From SZUA-547 sp963669315 (GTDB lineage Bacteria > Pseudomonadota > Alphaproteobacteria > Rhodobacterales > Rhodobacteraceae): DNA of 64,000 nt. Within the stretch, counting starts at the first letter, position 1, and each line of letters opens with the position of its first letter. Shown here one piece after another: positions 8,085 to 17,101 of this stretch. Under the pieces are notes generated by a model. The model worked only from the letters and a program-made list of their open reading frames with translations, was not told the DNA's origin and did no database searches. The stretch covers positions 3,162,001 to 3,226,000 of the forward strand of contig OY770021.1 of NCBI GenBank assembly GCA_963669315.1, in the 5' to 3' direction. Position numbers and translations under genes: made by a program.

Positions 8085-8588
8085 TTGTCAATGCATAAGA
8101 AAATCGTGGATGATCTCGTCGCAAACGACGTTCGTTTCATCACCACGGTGCCCTGTAAACAGCTTGCGGGGGTGATCGCTGAACTTGAAACCCGCAATGA
8201 CGTAACGCATGTGCCATCTAACCACGAGAACGAGGGTATTGGCCTGTGCGCCGGCGCCTTCATGGGCGGAAAACGCCCGGCGATCATCATGCAGAACACC
8301 GCCATCGGCTGCACGCTGAACACGCTGTCGGTGCTGACCCAGTTCTATCGGATGCCGCTGCCGATGCTGATCAGCTATCGCGGCGAGTTGAGAGAGCCGG
8401 TGTCGGCCCAGGTCGAAATGGCCGTGCACACCAAGGCTCTGCTCGATCAGTTGCTGATCCCGCACTTCCATTTCCATCAAGAGTCGGACGCGGACGAACT
8501 GGACGCGATTCTGAAATACTCATTCATGTGCAACAAGCCCGTCGCGATCCTGACCGATGCGAGCTTCTGGGGAGGGTACGGAGAATGA
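8085..8588 (+). CDS. comD: Sulfopyruvate decarboxylase, alpha subunit ComD
   Basis: 167 residues from the TTG at 8085, which has AAAGGAG (8071-8077) at good spacing; an ATG at 8091 is the alternative and removes two residues. The sequence is the ThDP pyrimidine-binding (N-terminal) half of a decarboxylase, with the catalytic Glu in 'PSNHENEGIGLCAGAFMGG' and 'MQNTAIGCTLNTLSVL'. In the ComDE complex it pairs with the beta subunit to convert sulfopyruvate to sulfoacetaldehyde and CO2. The stop overlaps comE as ATGA, which suggests translational coupling. In this window ComDE joins C3 sulfonates (DHPS, sulfolactate) to Xsc. Confidence 0.87.
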   Translation: MSMHKKIVDDLVANDVRFITTVPCKQLAGVIAELETRNDVTHVPSNHENEGIGLCAGAFMGGKRPAIIMQNTAIGCTLNTLSVLTQFYRMPLPMLISYRGELREPVSAQVEMAVHTKALLDQLLIPHFHFHQESDADELDAILKYSFMCNKPVAILTDASFWGGYGE

Positions 8589-9139
8589 TCCGCTCTGAAA
8601 TTCTGCGCGATATCGCGCCTGTCATCCGGGATGAACTGGTTGTCTGCAACATCGGTCTGCCCAGCCAAGAGCTGCACATGATCGACGACCAGCCTACGAA
8701 TTTCTACATGCTGGGCACGATGGGGCTGTCGTCCTCCATTGGCTTCGGTCTTGCGCTGGCGCAGGACAAGAAAGTTATCGCCATCGACGGGGACGGGTCG
8801 GTGTTGACCAATTTCGGCACCCTGCCGACCATCGCTAACAATCAGGCCGACAACTACATCCTGCTGATTATCGACAATGGCAGCTATGGCTCGACCGGCG
8901 ATCAGCCGACCTATGCCGGGCGCAAGACCTCCCTGACCGCGGTGGCCAAGGCTTGTGGCTGTGACAATGTCATCGAATGCCGCGCTGAAGAGACCAAGCA
9001 GGTCATGCAGGATGCTCTGGCGTCGGACAAGATGACGATCATCGTTTCGAAGTGCGAAAGCGGGAACATCAAGGTGCCCGTCATCACGATGGATCCGGTG
9101 GTCATTCGTCACCGGTTCATGGAAGAGGTGAAGGCCTGA
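8585..9139 (+). CDS. comE: Sulfopyruvate decarboxylase, beta subunit ComE
   Basis: 184 residues from the ATG at 8585. The sequence is the ThDP diphosphate-binding half: 'MLGTMGLSSSIGFGLALA' and the metal/ThDP motif 'GDGSVLTNFGTLPTIANN', with Asn about 30 residues after GDG. It completes the active site with ComD for decarboxylation of sulfopyruvate to sulfoacetaldehyde. Phosphonopyruvate decarboxylase is a related fused enzyme, but the two-gene split and sulfonate context favour ComE. The next gene starts 39 bases on. Confidence 0.87.
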   Translation: MIRSEILRDIAPVIRDELVVCNIGLPSQELHMIDDQPTNFYMLGTMGLSSSIGFGLALAQDKKVIAIDGDGSVLTNFGTLPTIANNQADNYILLIIDNGSYGSTGDQPTYAGRKTSLTAVAKACGCDNVIECRAEETKQVMQDALASDKMTIIVSKCESGNIKVPVITMDPVVIRHRFMEEVKA

Positions 9140-9178
9140 CCGGCCTTCATCCCCACAATAATCCTGCTGGGTCGCGAT

Positions 9179-10291
9179 ATGTTTGAATCCAATGAAATTC
9201 ATTGCAGCGCCGATGCGCGTCGAATTGCGCGCAAGAAACTGCCATGGATGGTGTTCGACTATATCGATGGCGCAGCTGGTGAGGAGCACGGCGAAGCGCT
9301 GAACCGAGCGGCGCTTCGCGACATTCGCCTCAGACCACGCGTCCTGAAGAATGTCGCCAAGCGCGATCTGAGCGTCAAAGTTTTCGATCACGATGCGAAG
9401 TGTCCATTCGGGATCAGCCCGATGGGCATGTGCAACCTGTCCGGGCCCGGCGCTGACTTGAAGTTCGCCCGCATGGCGGCTCGCCTGCAAACTCCGCTGG
9501 GCGTCTCGACAGTCTCGTCTACCTCTCTGGAGGAGATCATCGAGACCGCCGAGGGTCACGCCTGGTTCCAGCTATACCTCAGCGGCGATGGCAGCGGCGC
9601 GCTGAAGCTCGTCGATCGGGCCGAAGCGGCGAATTACCGGACCATGGTTCTGACCCTGGACGTGCCGGAAGTCGGTCGCCGTCCGCGAGAGCTGCGCCAC
9701 GGGTTCAAGATGCCGTTCAAGATGGGGCCGCGCCAATTCATCGATTTCGCGCTTCATCCGCGCTGGTCGATCTCGACGACGCTGGCCGGGAAACCGGATA
9801 TGGCGAACTTCACCCGGCCGGGTGAAGAGTTCGACCGCACCGAAAGTCGGGCGGTTGCGGATTGGGATTATCTGAAAATGATCCGTGATCGCTGGAAAGG
9901 CAATCTGGTGATCAAGGGCGTGCTTGACGTCGAAGATGCGGTGAAGCTCAAAGAGGTGGGCGTCGACGCCATACAGGTCTCCAGTCATGGCGGACGCCAG
10001 CTGGACGCTGCGCCGTCTCCAATACTGGCGCTCAAGAAAATTCGAGAGGCTGTCGGTCCCGAGTTCCCGCTGTTTTACGATTCCGGGATTAGATCGGGCG
10101 AGGATGTGGTCAAAGCCTATGCCATGGGCGCCGATTTCGTGCTGATGGGGCGGATCATGCAATTCGCCATCGCCGCCGGAGGGGAGCGGGGGTTCAAGCA
10201 GCTTTGGGATGTTCTGACGGATGAAACGAGCCTGACTCTCGCGCAGGTCGGGCGAACGTCAATGAGCGATCTGTCAGGCTGCCTAACATAA
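9179..10291 (+). CDS. FMN-dependent alpha-hydroxyacid dehydrogenase, candidate sulfolactate dehydrogenase
   Basis: 370 residues, with the full FMN TIM barrel of the L-lactate dehydrogenase/glycolate oxidase family. Visible active-site residues are Lys246 ('LVIKGVLD'), catalytic His270 and Arg273 in 'SSHGGRQLD', and the phosphate-binding 'DSGIRSGEDVVKAYAMGADFVLMGR'. The family oxidises alpha-hydroxyacids to 2-oxoacids. At the end of an operon that makes (R)-sulfolactate and consumes sulfopyruvate, it fills the missing oxidation step, as proposed for SlcD-type sulfolactate dehydrogenases. No transmembrane segment is obvious. Ordinary lactate dehydrogenase is the alternative. The SQ cluster at 52477 carries a different, NAD-type candidate for sulfolactate. 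Confidence 0.72.
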   Translation: MFESNEIHCSADARRIARKKLPWMVFDYIDGAAGEEHGEALNRAALRDIRLRPRVLKNVAKRDLSVKVFDHDAKCPFGISPMGMCNLSGPGADLKFARMAARLQTPLGVSTVSSTSLEEIIETAEGHAWFQLYLSGDGSGALKLVDRAEAANYRTMVLTLDVPEVGRRPRELRHGFKMPFKMGPRQFIDFALHPRWSISTTLAGKPDMANFTRPGEEFDRTESRAVADWDYLKMIRDRWKGNLVIKGVLDVEDAVKLKEVGVDAIQVSSHGGRQLDAAPSPILALKKIREAVGPEFPLFYDSGIRSGEDVVKAYAMGADFVLMGRIMQFAIAAGGERGFKQLWDVLTDETSLTLAQVGRTSMSDLSGCLT

Positions 10292-10333
10292 CGCGGGTCG
10301 CCTTCCGAAAGATTGAGCGCGAGGCCAATCCAC

Positions 10334-11287
10334 TTAGAACACTACAGCGGACGGTGCCGACTTCTCCGGTTCCGGATGGGTCGCGGCGAGGCAGGCGATA
10401 AACTCTTTCAATTTCCGATTCTTCTCCGCCGCATTGCGCGTGATCGCAGTTGTGATGCTGCGATACAGCGTCTTCTTCTTCAGCACCGGTTTAAGCGCAC
10501 CGCTATCCACATAGCGCTGCGCCAAATGGCTTGGCAGATAGCCGATATACCGCCCCGATTTGATCAGTAGCGCCAGCGCAAGCTCGTCCCTCGCAATGGC
10601 GGTTTTGTTCAGCCCCATCTGCTGACTGACCATCATATTCGGCGAGTTAAAATCGAAGCCGGCCGAGTCGTATTTGCGCAATTCATCGAGGTCGATGTCC
10701 TGGTTTTCGTCCTCGTAAAGCGGATGGCCGCGCCCGCAGTAGAGGATCATCTCCTCCGAGTAGAGATCCATGTAGCTTAATGACGACGATCGGCGGTGAC
10801 GCGGCACGACGCCGACATCAAACCTTCTGTCGATCACGCCGTTCTCGATAACGTTCGGCGGCTCCATCGAGATTTCCAAAGTCACAAGCGGCGCGGCCTC
10901 GCCGAACTTCCGGACGGCCTCATCCATATGCGCGATAGGGTTGGAGGCCGAATGATCGAACAATGCGAGTTTGAGCACGCCGGTCAGGTCCTGATGGATG
11001 CTGTCGATCTCCGCCTGAAATGCATCGATGGCCGACATCAACCGGGCCGCCGCCTGCAGCACTTCAGCGCCTTCTGGCGTCAGTGAAAATCCGCCTGGTC
11101 CGCGGCGACAGAGGTTGAGGCCCAGGCGGGCCTCCAAGTCCGAAATATGTTTGCTGATTGTCGACTTTCCGATGTTCAGTTCAAATTCGGATGCAGCCAA
11201 TCCACCGCAATCAGCTACGGTGCGAAACACTCTCAAAAGTCTGAGGTCTACATCGCTTATGCGCCTCAGCAGCGCTTTGCGGGGCAT
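10334..11287 (-). CDS. LysR-family transcriptional regulator
   Basis: 317 residues. An N-terminal winged helix-turn-helix (about residues 12-70: 'DVDLRLLRVFRTVADCGGLAASEFELNIGKSTISKHISDLEARLG') is followed by a substrate-binding effector domain ('LALFDHSASNPIAH', 'VGVVPRHRRSSSLSY', 'LYCGRGHPLY'). It is divergent from the second TRAP operon with a 244-base gap, the usual LysR arrangement, so it probably activates that operon and perhaps its own gene. Described taurine clusters generally use the MocR-type TauR, so a LysR protein beside tauXY is slightly unusual. The inducer is unknown. Confidence 0.88.
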   Translation of the reverse strand: MPRKALLRRISDVDLRLLRVFRTVADCGGLAASEFELNIGKSTISKHISDLEARLGLNLCRRGPGGFSLTPEGAEVLQAAARLMSAIDAFQAEIDSIHQDLTGVLKLALFDHSASNPIAHMDEAVRKFGEAAPLVTLEISMEPPNVIENGVIDRRFDVGVVPRHRRSSSLSYMDLYSEEMILYCGRGHPLYEDENQDIDLDELRKYDSAGFDFNSPNMMVSQQMGLNKTAIARDELALALLIKSGRYIGYLPSHLAQRYVDSGALKPVLKKKTLYRSITTAITRNAAEKNRKLKEFIACLAATHPEPEKSAPSAVVF

Positions 11288-11531
11288 TTAGGTTTCCACA
11301 TTATGAAACTTTGATCCGGCAACTAAGTATCTTTTCAAGCTGATATTCAATATATTTCTTCCGTCGCAGTCATCTGGTGGGCTGGGACTAGGAGGGACCG
11401 GAGCGGTCCTGCTCCTATTCTCGACGCGCCTCGTCTTCGGCTGTTCGACCAATAGAACGCGTCCTCGCGGGGATGCCGGAAATCGTCTCGACACATGTGC
11501 AGGAAACGCCTGCAAACCCAGGGAGAATGAC
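11288..11531. promoter_or_regulatory. Divergent intergenic region between the LysR gene and the second TRAP operon
   Basis: 244 bases without a coding region I can support. The part next to the LysR gene is AT-rich (about 11290-11365), as expected for promoters. I see no clear T-N11-A box that I would place with confidence. The part next to the TRAP gene is GC-rich leader, ending in CAGGGAGAA before the ATG at 11532. Confidence 0.4.
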
Positions 11532-12545
11532 ATGAAAGTATCCACGCGGCTGTCTTCGATAGCCCTAGCTGCGGTTGTCGCCGTCGCCATGAGCGGCGCG
11601 CCGGCGCAGGCGAAAAAGTTCAAGATCGCCGTCGGCGACAGCGCCGGCAGCGCGCAGGAAGCGCTCGGCAAAGCCTTTGTGGCGGAGTTGGAGAAGGGGT
11701 CCGGCGGCAAGCATACCGCGACACTGTTCCTCAATGGGCAACTCGGGTCCGAGCAGGACACTGTTAACGACGCGGCGATCGGCACGCTCGATATGTCGCT
11801 GCTCGCGATCAACAACATTACGCCGTTCTCGCCGTCCGTGGGCGTGTTCACCCTGCCTTACGTGATCCTCAGCCTCGAGGATGCGGAGAAACTGACCCAG
11901 GGCCCGATCGGCGCGGAACTGGTCGAGAACACGATCCGCGATGCAGGCGTGCGCATCATCGGCTGGACCTATACCGGGTTCCGTCGCCTGACCAACTCGA
12001 AAAAACCTGTGAAATCGGTGGCCGACCTCGAGGGTCTCGTCATTCGTGTTCCGAAGAACGAGATCATGATCGATTCCTATCGCGCCTGGGGCATCGACCC
12101 GACGCCGATGGCATGGTCCGAGACGTTCGCGGGTCTGCAGCAAAAAGTCGTGGACGGGCAGGACAACCCGTACCTGACGATCAACGCGATGAAGTTCTAT
12201 GAGGTGCAGAAGTACGTCACGAACATTCGCTACATCTTCTCCATCGAGCCGCTGATTGTCTCGGAGTCCATCTTCCAGGATCTGAGCGAAGAAGATCAGA
12301 AGATCATCCTGGACGCCGGTCAGGCTGCGACGCTCGCCAGCGCCCAGTTCCTGCGCGACTCCGAGGCTGCGATCCAGGAAGAGCTTGTTGCGAAGGGCAT
12401 GGAGATCGTCGATCCGGAGAATGACGAAGCGGAGTTCATCGCCCTGGCGACGGAGGCTGTCTGGCCGAAGTTCTATGAGAGCATCGGCGGCGTCGAGAAG
12501 CTGAACACTGTTCTCGAGACGCTCGGCCGCGATCCGGTTCAATAA
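11532..12545 (+). CDS. TRAP transporter substrate-binding protein (DctP type), candidate taurine binding protein
   Basis: 337 residues. A Sec signal peptide ends near residue 27 ('LAAVVAVAMSGAPAQA'). The mature protein is a standard DctP domain: 'GTLDMSLLAINNITPFSP', 'RRLTNSKKPVKSVADLEGLVIRVP', 'DPTPMAWSE' and 'VDGQDNPYLTI', the last region including the conserved Asn of C4 TRAP binders. Genes for dctQ, dctM, a universal stress protein and tauXY follow on the same strand, so taurine (TauK) is the best guess. The LysR-type neighbour and lack of TauR leave room for another substrate. Confidence 0.78.
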   Translation: MKVSTRLSSIALAAVVAVAMSGAPAQAKKFKIAVGDSAGSAQEALGKAFVAELEKGSGGKHTATLFLNGQLGSEQDTVNDAAIGTLDMSLLAINNITPFSPSVGVFTLPYVILSLEDAEKLTQGPIGAELVENTIRDAGVRIIGWTYTGFRRLTNSKKPVKSVADLEGLVIRVPKNEIMIDSYRAWGIDPTPMAWSETFAGLQQKVVDGQDNPYLTINAMKFYEVQKYVTNIRYIFSIEPLIVSESIFQDLSEEDQKIILDAGQAATLASAQFLRDSEAAIQEELVAKGMEIVDPENDEAEFIALATEAVWPKFYESIGGVEKLNTVLETLGRDPVQ

Positions 12546-12565
12546 GACTCTGACCTAAAACAAAT

Positions 12566-12590
12566 GGAGAGCGCGTTTCCCGCGCTCTCC
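12566..12590 (+). terminator. Intercistronic hairpin after the second TRAP binding-protein gene
   Basis: GGAGAGCGCG (12566-12575), loop TTTCC, CGCGCTCTCC (12581-12590): a perfect 10-base-pair stem with no T run. It has the same position and architecture as the hairpin after hpsK (3021), between dctP and dctQ. Confidence 0.75.
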
Positions 12591-12621
12591 GGCAAACTCC
12601 GACCATACGGGGGCGACGGAT

Positions 12622-13173
12622 ATGCGAAATTTCCTGAACAATATCGAGAGCTATCTGTGCCGGGTGCTGCTGGTCAGTTTCGTTGGCCTGCTGTTCACGC
12701 AGATCGTCTCTCGCGAAGTGTTCGGCACTTCGATCAGCTGGATCGAGGAGCTCTCGGTCTACATGTTCGTCTGGTTCGTTTTCTTCGGCGCCAGCCATGC
12801 GGCGAAGATGGCGGCGCATAACCGCGTCACCTTTCAGTTCAAAATATTTCCCTCAAGCTGGCTTAAGTATATCGAAGCTTTCGCCGACTTGTTTTGGATA
12901 TTCTTCAACGTTTACTTCATCGTTCTTGCGATCGATTTCATTTTTAACAAGATGAACAAGTTCCAATCGTCCCAGACGCTGGGGTTCCATCTGAGTTATG
13001 TCTACATCGCGTTGCCGATCGCATTCACGCTGATGACCATCCGCATAGTTCAGGTGAACTACCACAGGCTCGTCATGGGCGAGGAGATCGAGGACCCGGA
13101 CAAGGTCGATCTCGATCAGCTGAAGCACGACCTTCACTTGGATGAAGACGAAGACAAGGGCGCGCGCGCCTAG
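12622..13173 (+). CDS. TRAP transporter small membrane subunit (DctQ type)
   Basis: 183 residues with four hydrophobic segments and the family hallmark 'SISWIEELSVYMFVWFVFFGASHAAKMAAHNRVTFQF'-like region (read as segment two plus its charged loop). The C-terminus is long and acidic ('DPDKVDLDQLKHDLHLDEDEDKG'). It partners the DctM protein encoded 47 bases downstream. The candidate substrate is taurine (TauL role), from operon context only. Confidence 0.78.
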   Translation: MRNFLNNIESYLCRVLLVSFVGLLFTQIVSREVFGTSISWIEELSVYMFVWFVFFGASHAAKMAAHNRVTFQFKIFPSSWLKYIEAFADLFWIFFNVYFIVLAIDFIFNKMNKFQSSQTLGFHLSYVYIALPIAFTLMTIRIVQVNYHRLVMGEEIEDPDKVDLDQLKHDLHLDEDEDKGARA

Positions 13174-13220
13174 GCGCCGCGTAACCTGCGAAATCAAGGA
13201 ATGCGGGGAGAAATCCGGTT

Positions 13221-14561
13221 ATGGAAAACGAAATCGTCCTAATCCTGTTCGGGTCGTTTCTGGCTCTGCTGCTGATTGGCGCGCCGATCACCGTGGCGCT
13301 CGGCGTCGCGTCGCTGATCTCGTTCCTCTATCTCGACGAGAATCCGATCAAGTTCGTGCAGATCGCCTATACGTCGGTCGGCTCGTTCCCGCTTATGGCG
13401 CTGCCCGCCTTTATTCTGGCTGGCGCGATTATGGAGGCCGCGGGCATCTCCCGTCGGCTCATTAACATCGCGGAAAGCCTGGCCGGGCCGTTTACTGGCG
13501 GCATGGGCACCGCGACCGTCGTTGGCTGCCTGTTCTTTGGCGCCATATCCGGGTCCGGCCCGGCCACGACCGCCGCCGTCGGCATGCTGATGATCCCGGC
13601 AATGATCGAGAGGGGCTACAATAAGGGCTACGCCTCCGCCGTGACCGCGTCGGCTGGCGGCCTTGGCATCGTCATTCCGCCCTCTATTCCGCTGGTCATC
13701 TTCGGCATCGCCGCGCTGGGTCTTTTACCGCCTCCGGATGCGGTGGAGAAATTCGGCTCGTTCCGTTCGGTCTCGATCCCGGTCCTGTTCATCGCGGGCT
13801 TCGTTCCGGCGTTCGTCATCGCCGGCAGCCTGACGGTGATGAACTTCCTGCTCAGCAAGAAGCACGGCTACACCGGCAACAAGGCGGGCTGGTCCGTCCG
13901 GAATATTTTCTGCGAGCTCTATCGCGGGTTCTGGTCGCTGATGGCGCCGCTCGTCATTCTTGGCGGCATCTATTCCGGCTTCTTCACGCCGACCGAGGCG
14001 GCGATCGTCGCGATCTTCTACACGCTGTTCGTGGGCGTGTTCATCTATCGCGAACTGTCGCTGGAGGCGCTGAACCGTTCCTTGGAGACCACCACCTGGC
14101 TGACAGGGAGGGTGCTGCTGATCCTGTTCACAGCGACGGTGTTCGGGCGGCTGCTCGTGGAGAATGAGATCCCTGCGATCATCGCGGACGGAATGCTGGC
14201 GCTGACGGACAGTCTCTACATGATCTGGGCGCTGATCATCTTCTTCCTGCTTTTCGTCGGCATGTTCATGGAGACGCTGGCCGCGATCCTGATCCTGGTG
14301 CCGGTCATGCTGCCTGTCGCCTACAGCGTGGGCATCGATCCGGTCCATTTCGGCGTGGTTATGGTCGCAACCCTGGGCATCGGCTTCCAGACGCCGCCTC
14401 TGGGGGAGAACCTGTTCATCGCCTCGGGCATCTCGAAGATTTCGATCGAGGAAATCTCCGTGAGAGCGTTGCCGTTCGCCCTGGTCAACACGATCGCGAT
14501 TTTCATCATCGCGTTCTTCCCGACCCTGTCGCTCTGGCTGCCAGACCTGCTCGGCTACTGA
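13221..14561 (+). CDS. TRAP transporter large membrane subunit (DctM type)
   Basis: 446 residues, start ATG at 13221 with GGGGAGAA upstream. Polytopic, with the DctM motifs 'FPLMALPAFILAGAIMEAAGISRRL', 'GAISGSGPATTAAVGMLMIPAM', 'GIVIPPSIPLVIFGI' and 'GIGFQTPPLGENLFIASGI'. It is the transport pore of the second TRAP set (TauM role if the set carries taurine). The universal-stress gene follows after 25 bases. Confidence 0.8.
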   Translation: MENEIVLILFGSFLALLLIGAPITVALGVASLISFLYLDENPIKFVQIAYTSVGSFPLMALPAFILAGAIMEAAGISRRLINIAESLAGPFTGGMGTATVVGCLFFGAISGSGPATTAAVGMLMIPAMIERGYNKGYASAVTASAGGLGIVIPPSIPLVIFGIAALGLLPPPDAVEKFGSFRSVSIPVLFIAGFVPAFVIAGSLTVMNFLLSKKHGYTGNKAGWSVRNIFCELYRGFWSLMAPLVILGGIYSGFFTPTEAAIVAIFYTLFVGVFIYRELSLEALNRSLETTTWLTGRVLLILFTATVFGRLLVENEIPAIIADGMLALTDSLYMIWALIIFFLLFVGMFMETLAAILILVPVMLPVAYSVGIDPVHFGVVMVATLGIGFQTPPLGENLFIASGISKISIEEISVRALPFALVNTIAIFIIAFFPTLSLWLPDLLGY

Positions 14562-14586
14562 TAATCGCAACTGAGGATATTCCGTC

Positions 14587-15093
14587 ATGATCCCCTCTAT
14601 CGAGCGTATCCTGTTCGCGACCGATCTTTCTCAGAACTCGGTCAATGCGATGCATCATCTTGTTGGCCTTGCGAAGGTCACAGGCGCGAAAGTCCGCGTG
14701 CTGAATGTGTGTCCGCCGATGTCGGACGACACGAAGCTTACGCTGATGGCCTTCGTACAGAGCGACGAGGCGCGGAACGCCGCGATCAACCGGAGAGTCG
14801 AACTGGCCAAAGAGGCGCTCTCCGAACGTCAGGAGACTTTCTGGTCGGGCGCGCCGGAGGAATATCAGTCCGTGCGCGACCAGATCGAGTCGATCGACGT
14901 GCTTGAGGGATTTCCGGCCGAGGTCATTATGCGTCAGGCCGAAAAGCATGGTTGCGACCTTATTCTACTCGGCGCCCACGAGCATGGATTCAGTCAGACG
15001 TTTCTTGGGACCGTCGCGAAACGTGTGTTGAGACGCACGAATATTCCAACGCTGATCGTGCCTTATCGCGAGATTCCCTTGGGGTCGGAATAA
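14587..15093 (+). CDS. Universal stress protein (UspA family) linked to a TRAP transporter
   Basis: 168 residues, a single Usp domain: beta-strand 'RILFATDLSQNSVNAMHH' at the start and the ATP-binding type motif 'ILLGAHEHGFSQTFLGTVAKRVLRRTNIPTLIV' at the end (G-x2-G-x9-G-(S/T) pattern partly kept). Usp genes often sit in TRAP operons; TeaD beside the ectoine transporter TeaABC is the known case, where it modulates uptake. I infer the same here, because it lies 25 bases after dctM on the same strand. Confidence 0.8.
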   Translation: MIPSIERILFATDLSQNSVNAMHHLVGLAKVTGAKVRVLNVCPPMSDDTKLTLMAFVQSDEARNAAINRRVELAKEALSERQETFWSGAPEEYQSVRDQIESIDVLEGFPAEVIMRQAEKHGCDLILLGAHEHGFSQTFLGTVAKRVLRRTNIPTLIVPYREIPLGSE

Positions 15094-15192
15094 AGCTTCG
15101 GCCGACCAAGCAAACCAAAAACCGACGTCCCGCGTGACGCCACTGTCAAAGACCCGTGTTGTAGAGACGCGGGCGTATCTGGAGTGCCTGAA

Positions 15193-15576
15193 ATGACTAA
15201 CCTTACTTCCGCCGATCTGGCCGCGACCTTCGACGCCTTCAACCGTCATGACGTGGCCGACGTGATGAAAGTCTTCGCCGACGACTGCGTGTTCTACACG
15301 GTCGGCGGCCCCGAGGTTTATGGCGCGAAGGTCGAAGGCGCCGATGCCATCGCCGCTGCGTTCTCTGCGGTCTGGGCGGGGATGCCCGACGCGCATTGGG
15401 ACCATCACAGCCATTTCGTGGCCGGCGATCGTGCTGTGTCCGAATGGACCTTCTCCGGAACCAATGCGCAAGGCGACCGGATCGAGGCGCAGGGCGCCGA
15501 TCTATTCACCCTGCGTGACGGAAAAATCATCGTGAAGCAGGCCCTCCGCAAGGATCGGCCCGTTCAGAAAGCCTGA
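15193..15576 (+). CDS. tauX: SnoaL/NTF2-like protein, candidate taurine dehydrogenase small subunit TauX
   Basis: 127 residues from the ATG at 15193, eight bases after GGAG (15181-15184); a GTG at 15184 lies inside that ribosome-binding site. The fold signature is SnoaL/ketosteroid-isomerase-like: 'TFDAFNRHDVADVMKVFADDCVF', 'GADAIAAAFSAVWAGMPDAHW' and 'GDRAVSEWTFSGTNAQG'. It is followed 42 bases later by a DAO-type flavoprotein. The pair small SnoaL-like protein plus about 465-residue flavoprotein is how I remember taurine dehydrogenase TauXY. The assignment depends on that pairing, not on a motif unique to TauX. Confidence 0.62.
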   Translation: MTNLTSADLAATFDAFNRHDVADVMKVFADDCVFYTVGGPEVYGAKVEGADAIAAAFSAVWAGMPDAHWDHHSHFVAGDRAVSEWTFSGTNAQGDRIEAQGADLFTLRDGKIIVKQALRKDRPVQKA

Positions 15577-15618
15577 CGCGGCCCGCGTCGATCATCGCCA
15601 TTAAAGGGGGATGGGCCA

Positions 15619-17019
15619 ATGCCTGAGAAATACCGACCCAAACACTGGCCTCGCGCCAGTTATGACCCTCGTTACGACCCGGTTGTGGATGCAGGACCGG
15701 GACATAACCGGGATCACGCGCCGACCTATTGGATTGGCACCGCCGGGCCGCCGCCCGAAGATGACGGCCCCGTGTCCGGCGATATGGACGCGGACGTCGT
15801 TGTCGTCGGCTCGGGCTACACAGGTTTATCGACCGCCATTCACCTCGCCAAGGAGCATGGGATTCAGGCGACGGTGCTCGAGGCCAACACGATCGCCTGG
15901 GGGTGCTCTACGCGGAATGGCGGTCAGGCGCAGATCTCATCCGGGCGCCTGAAGCGATCGCAATGGATCGACCGCTGGGGCGTTGACGTCGCCAAGAAAA
16001 TGCATGCCGAAGTGTCGGAGGCGTTCGAGCTGTTCGAGGATCTCATCGCCTCGGACGAGGTCGACTGCGATCCGCAGCCGGGCGGGCACTTCTATATCGC
16101 CCACCGGAAGAAGGTGATGCCGAAGCTCGAGAAGGAGGCGAAGCTTCTAAACGAGGTGTTCGGCTATGGCGCGAAGATGTTCAGCCGCGAAGAACTGCAT
16201 GAGAAGTACGTAAAGGATCAGGAAGCCGCTGGCGCGATGTGGGAGCCGGACGGAACCTGCATTCATGCAGCGAAGCTCGCCTTCGGATACCTGAAAATGG
16301 CCCGCCGTCTGGGCGTAAAAGTCTACACGGCCAGCCCTGTGATGGGTTGGAAAACCGAGGGCGGAAAGCACCATCTGACGACGCCCGGCGGTATGGTTCG
16401 CGCCGGCTCCGTGGCGATCGCGACGGCCGGCTACACCCCACCAGGGCTGAATGAGAAGACCAAGCACCGACTGATGCCGATCCTGTCGAATTCGATGGTG
16501 ACTCGTGTGCTGACCGACGAAGAAAGGGAGGCGTGCGGCTTCAAGATCAATTCGCCGCTGACCGACACCCGTACGCTGCGCCACTATTATCGGCATTTGC
16601 CGGATGGGCGTATGCAGATCGGCAGTCGCAGTGCGGTCACGGGACAGGACGCCGAGAACCCGAAGCATCTGGAAATGCTGCAGAAGGGCCTCTATCGCAA
16701 GTTTCCGGCCCTCGAAGGCATCGAACTTGAGTATTCCTGGTGGGGATGGGTGGATGTCAGCCACGACATGATGCCGCGTATCTTCCAGCCGGATCCGTCG
16801 CAGAAGATCTACTACGCGATGGGTTATGGCGGAAACGGGGTCATGTACTCGGCGCAGGCCGGGCGGCGCATGGCGCAGCTTGTGGCCGGAAAGGGCGCGG
16901 AGCTGGACTTGCCGATCTTTACGTCTGAGCTGCCGAGCCATGGCGTGCTGACGCCGTTCCGGCGGCTTGGTCAGCGCTTCATGTATCACTGGTACTATTG
17001 GAACGACGAGATTCTCTGA
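15619..17019 (+). CDS. tauY: DAO-family flavoprotein, candidate taurine dehydrogenase large subunit TauY
   Basis: 466 residues. An N-terminal extension with 'HAPTYWIGTAGPPP' precedes the FAD motif 'VVVVGSGYTGLSTAIHLAKEHG' (about residues 58-79). 'CSTRNGGQAQISSGRLKRSQW' follows, then the substrate domain and the C-terminal FAD contact 'YAMGYGGNGVMYSAQAGRRMAQLV'. The fold is that of gamma-glutamylputrescine oxidase/glycine oxidase enzymes, which oxidise amines. In sulfonate bacteria TauY oxidises taurine to sulfoacetaldehyde and ammonia with cytochrome c as acceptor. Position after a TRAP set and a SnoaL-like TauX candidate supports this. Sulfoacetaldehyde would then go to the xsc product encoded about 7 kb away. 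Confidence 0.72.
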   Translation: MPEKYRPKHWPRASYDPRYDPVVDAGPGHNRDHAPTYWIGTAGPPPEDDGPVSGDMDADVVVVGSGYTGLSTAIHLAKEHGIQATVLEANTIAWGCSTRNGGQAQISSGRLKRSQWIDRWGVDVAKKMHAEVSEAFELFEDLIASDEVDCDPQPGGHFYIAHRKKVMPKLEKEAKLLNEVFGYGAKMFSREELHEKYVKDQEAAGAMWEPDGTCIHAAKLAFGYLKMARRLGVKVYTASPVMGWKTEGGKHHLTTPGGMVRAGSVAIATAGYTPPGLNEKTKHRLMPILSNSMVTRVLTDEEREACGFKINSPLTDTRTLRHYYRHLPDGRMQIGSRSAVTGQDAENPKHLEMLQKGLYRKFPALEGIELEYSWWGWVDVSHDMMPRIFQPDPSQKIYYAMGYGGNGVMYSAQAGRRMAQLVAGKGAELDLPIFTSELPSHGVLTPFRRLGQRFMYHWYYWNDEIL

Positions 17020-17101
17020 GGTTCCTCCCGGCGGGGCGGGTCGGCGATGTCTTCGCCCCCCCGTCCCGGATTTTCAACACGTTGGACAAGGAGCGCGCGC
17101 T

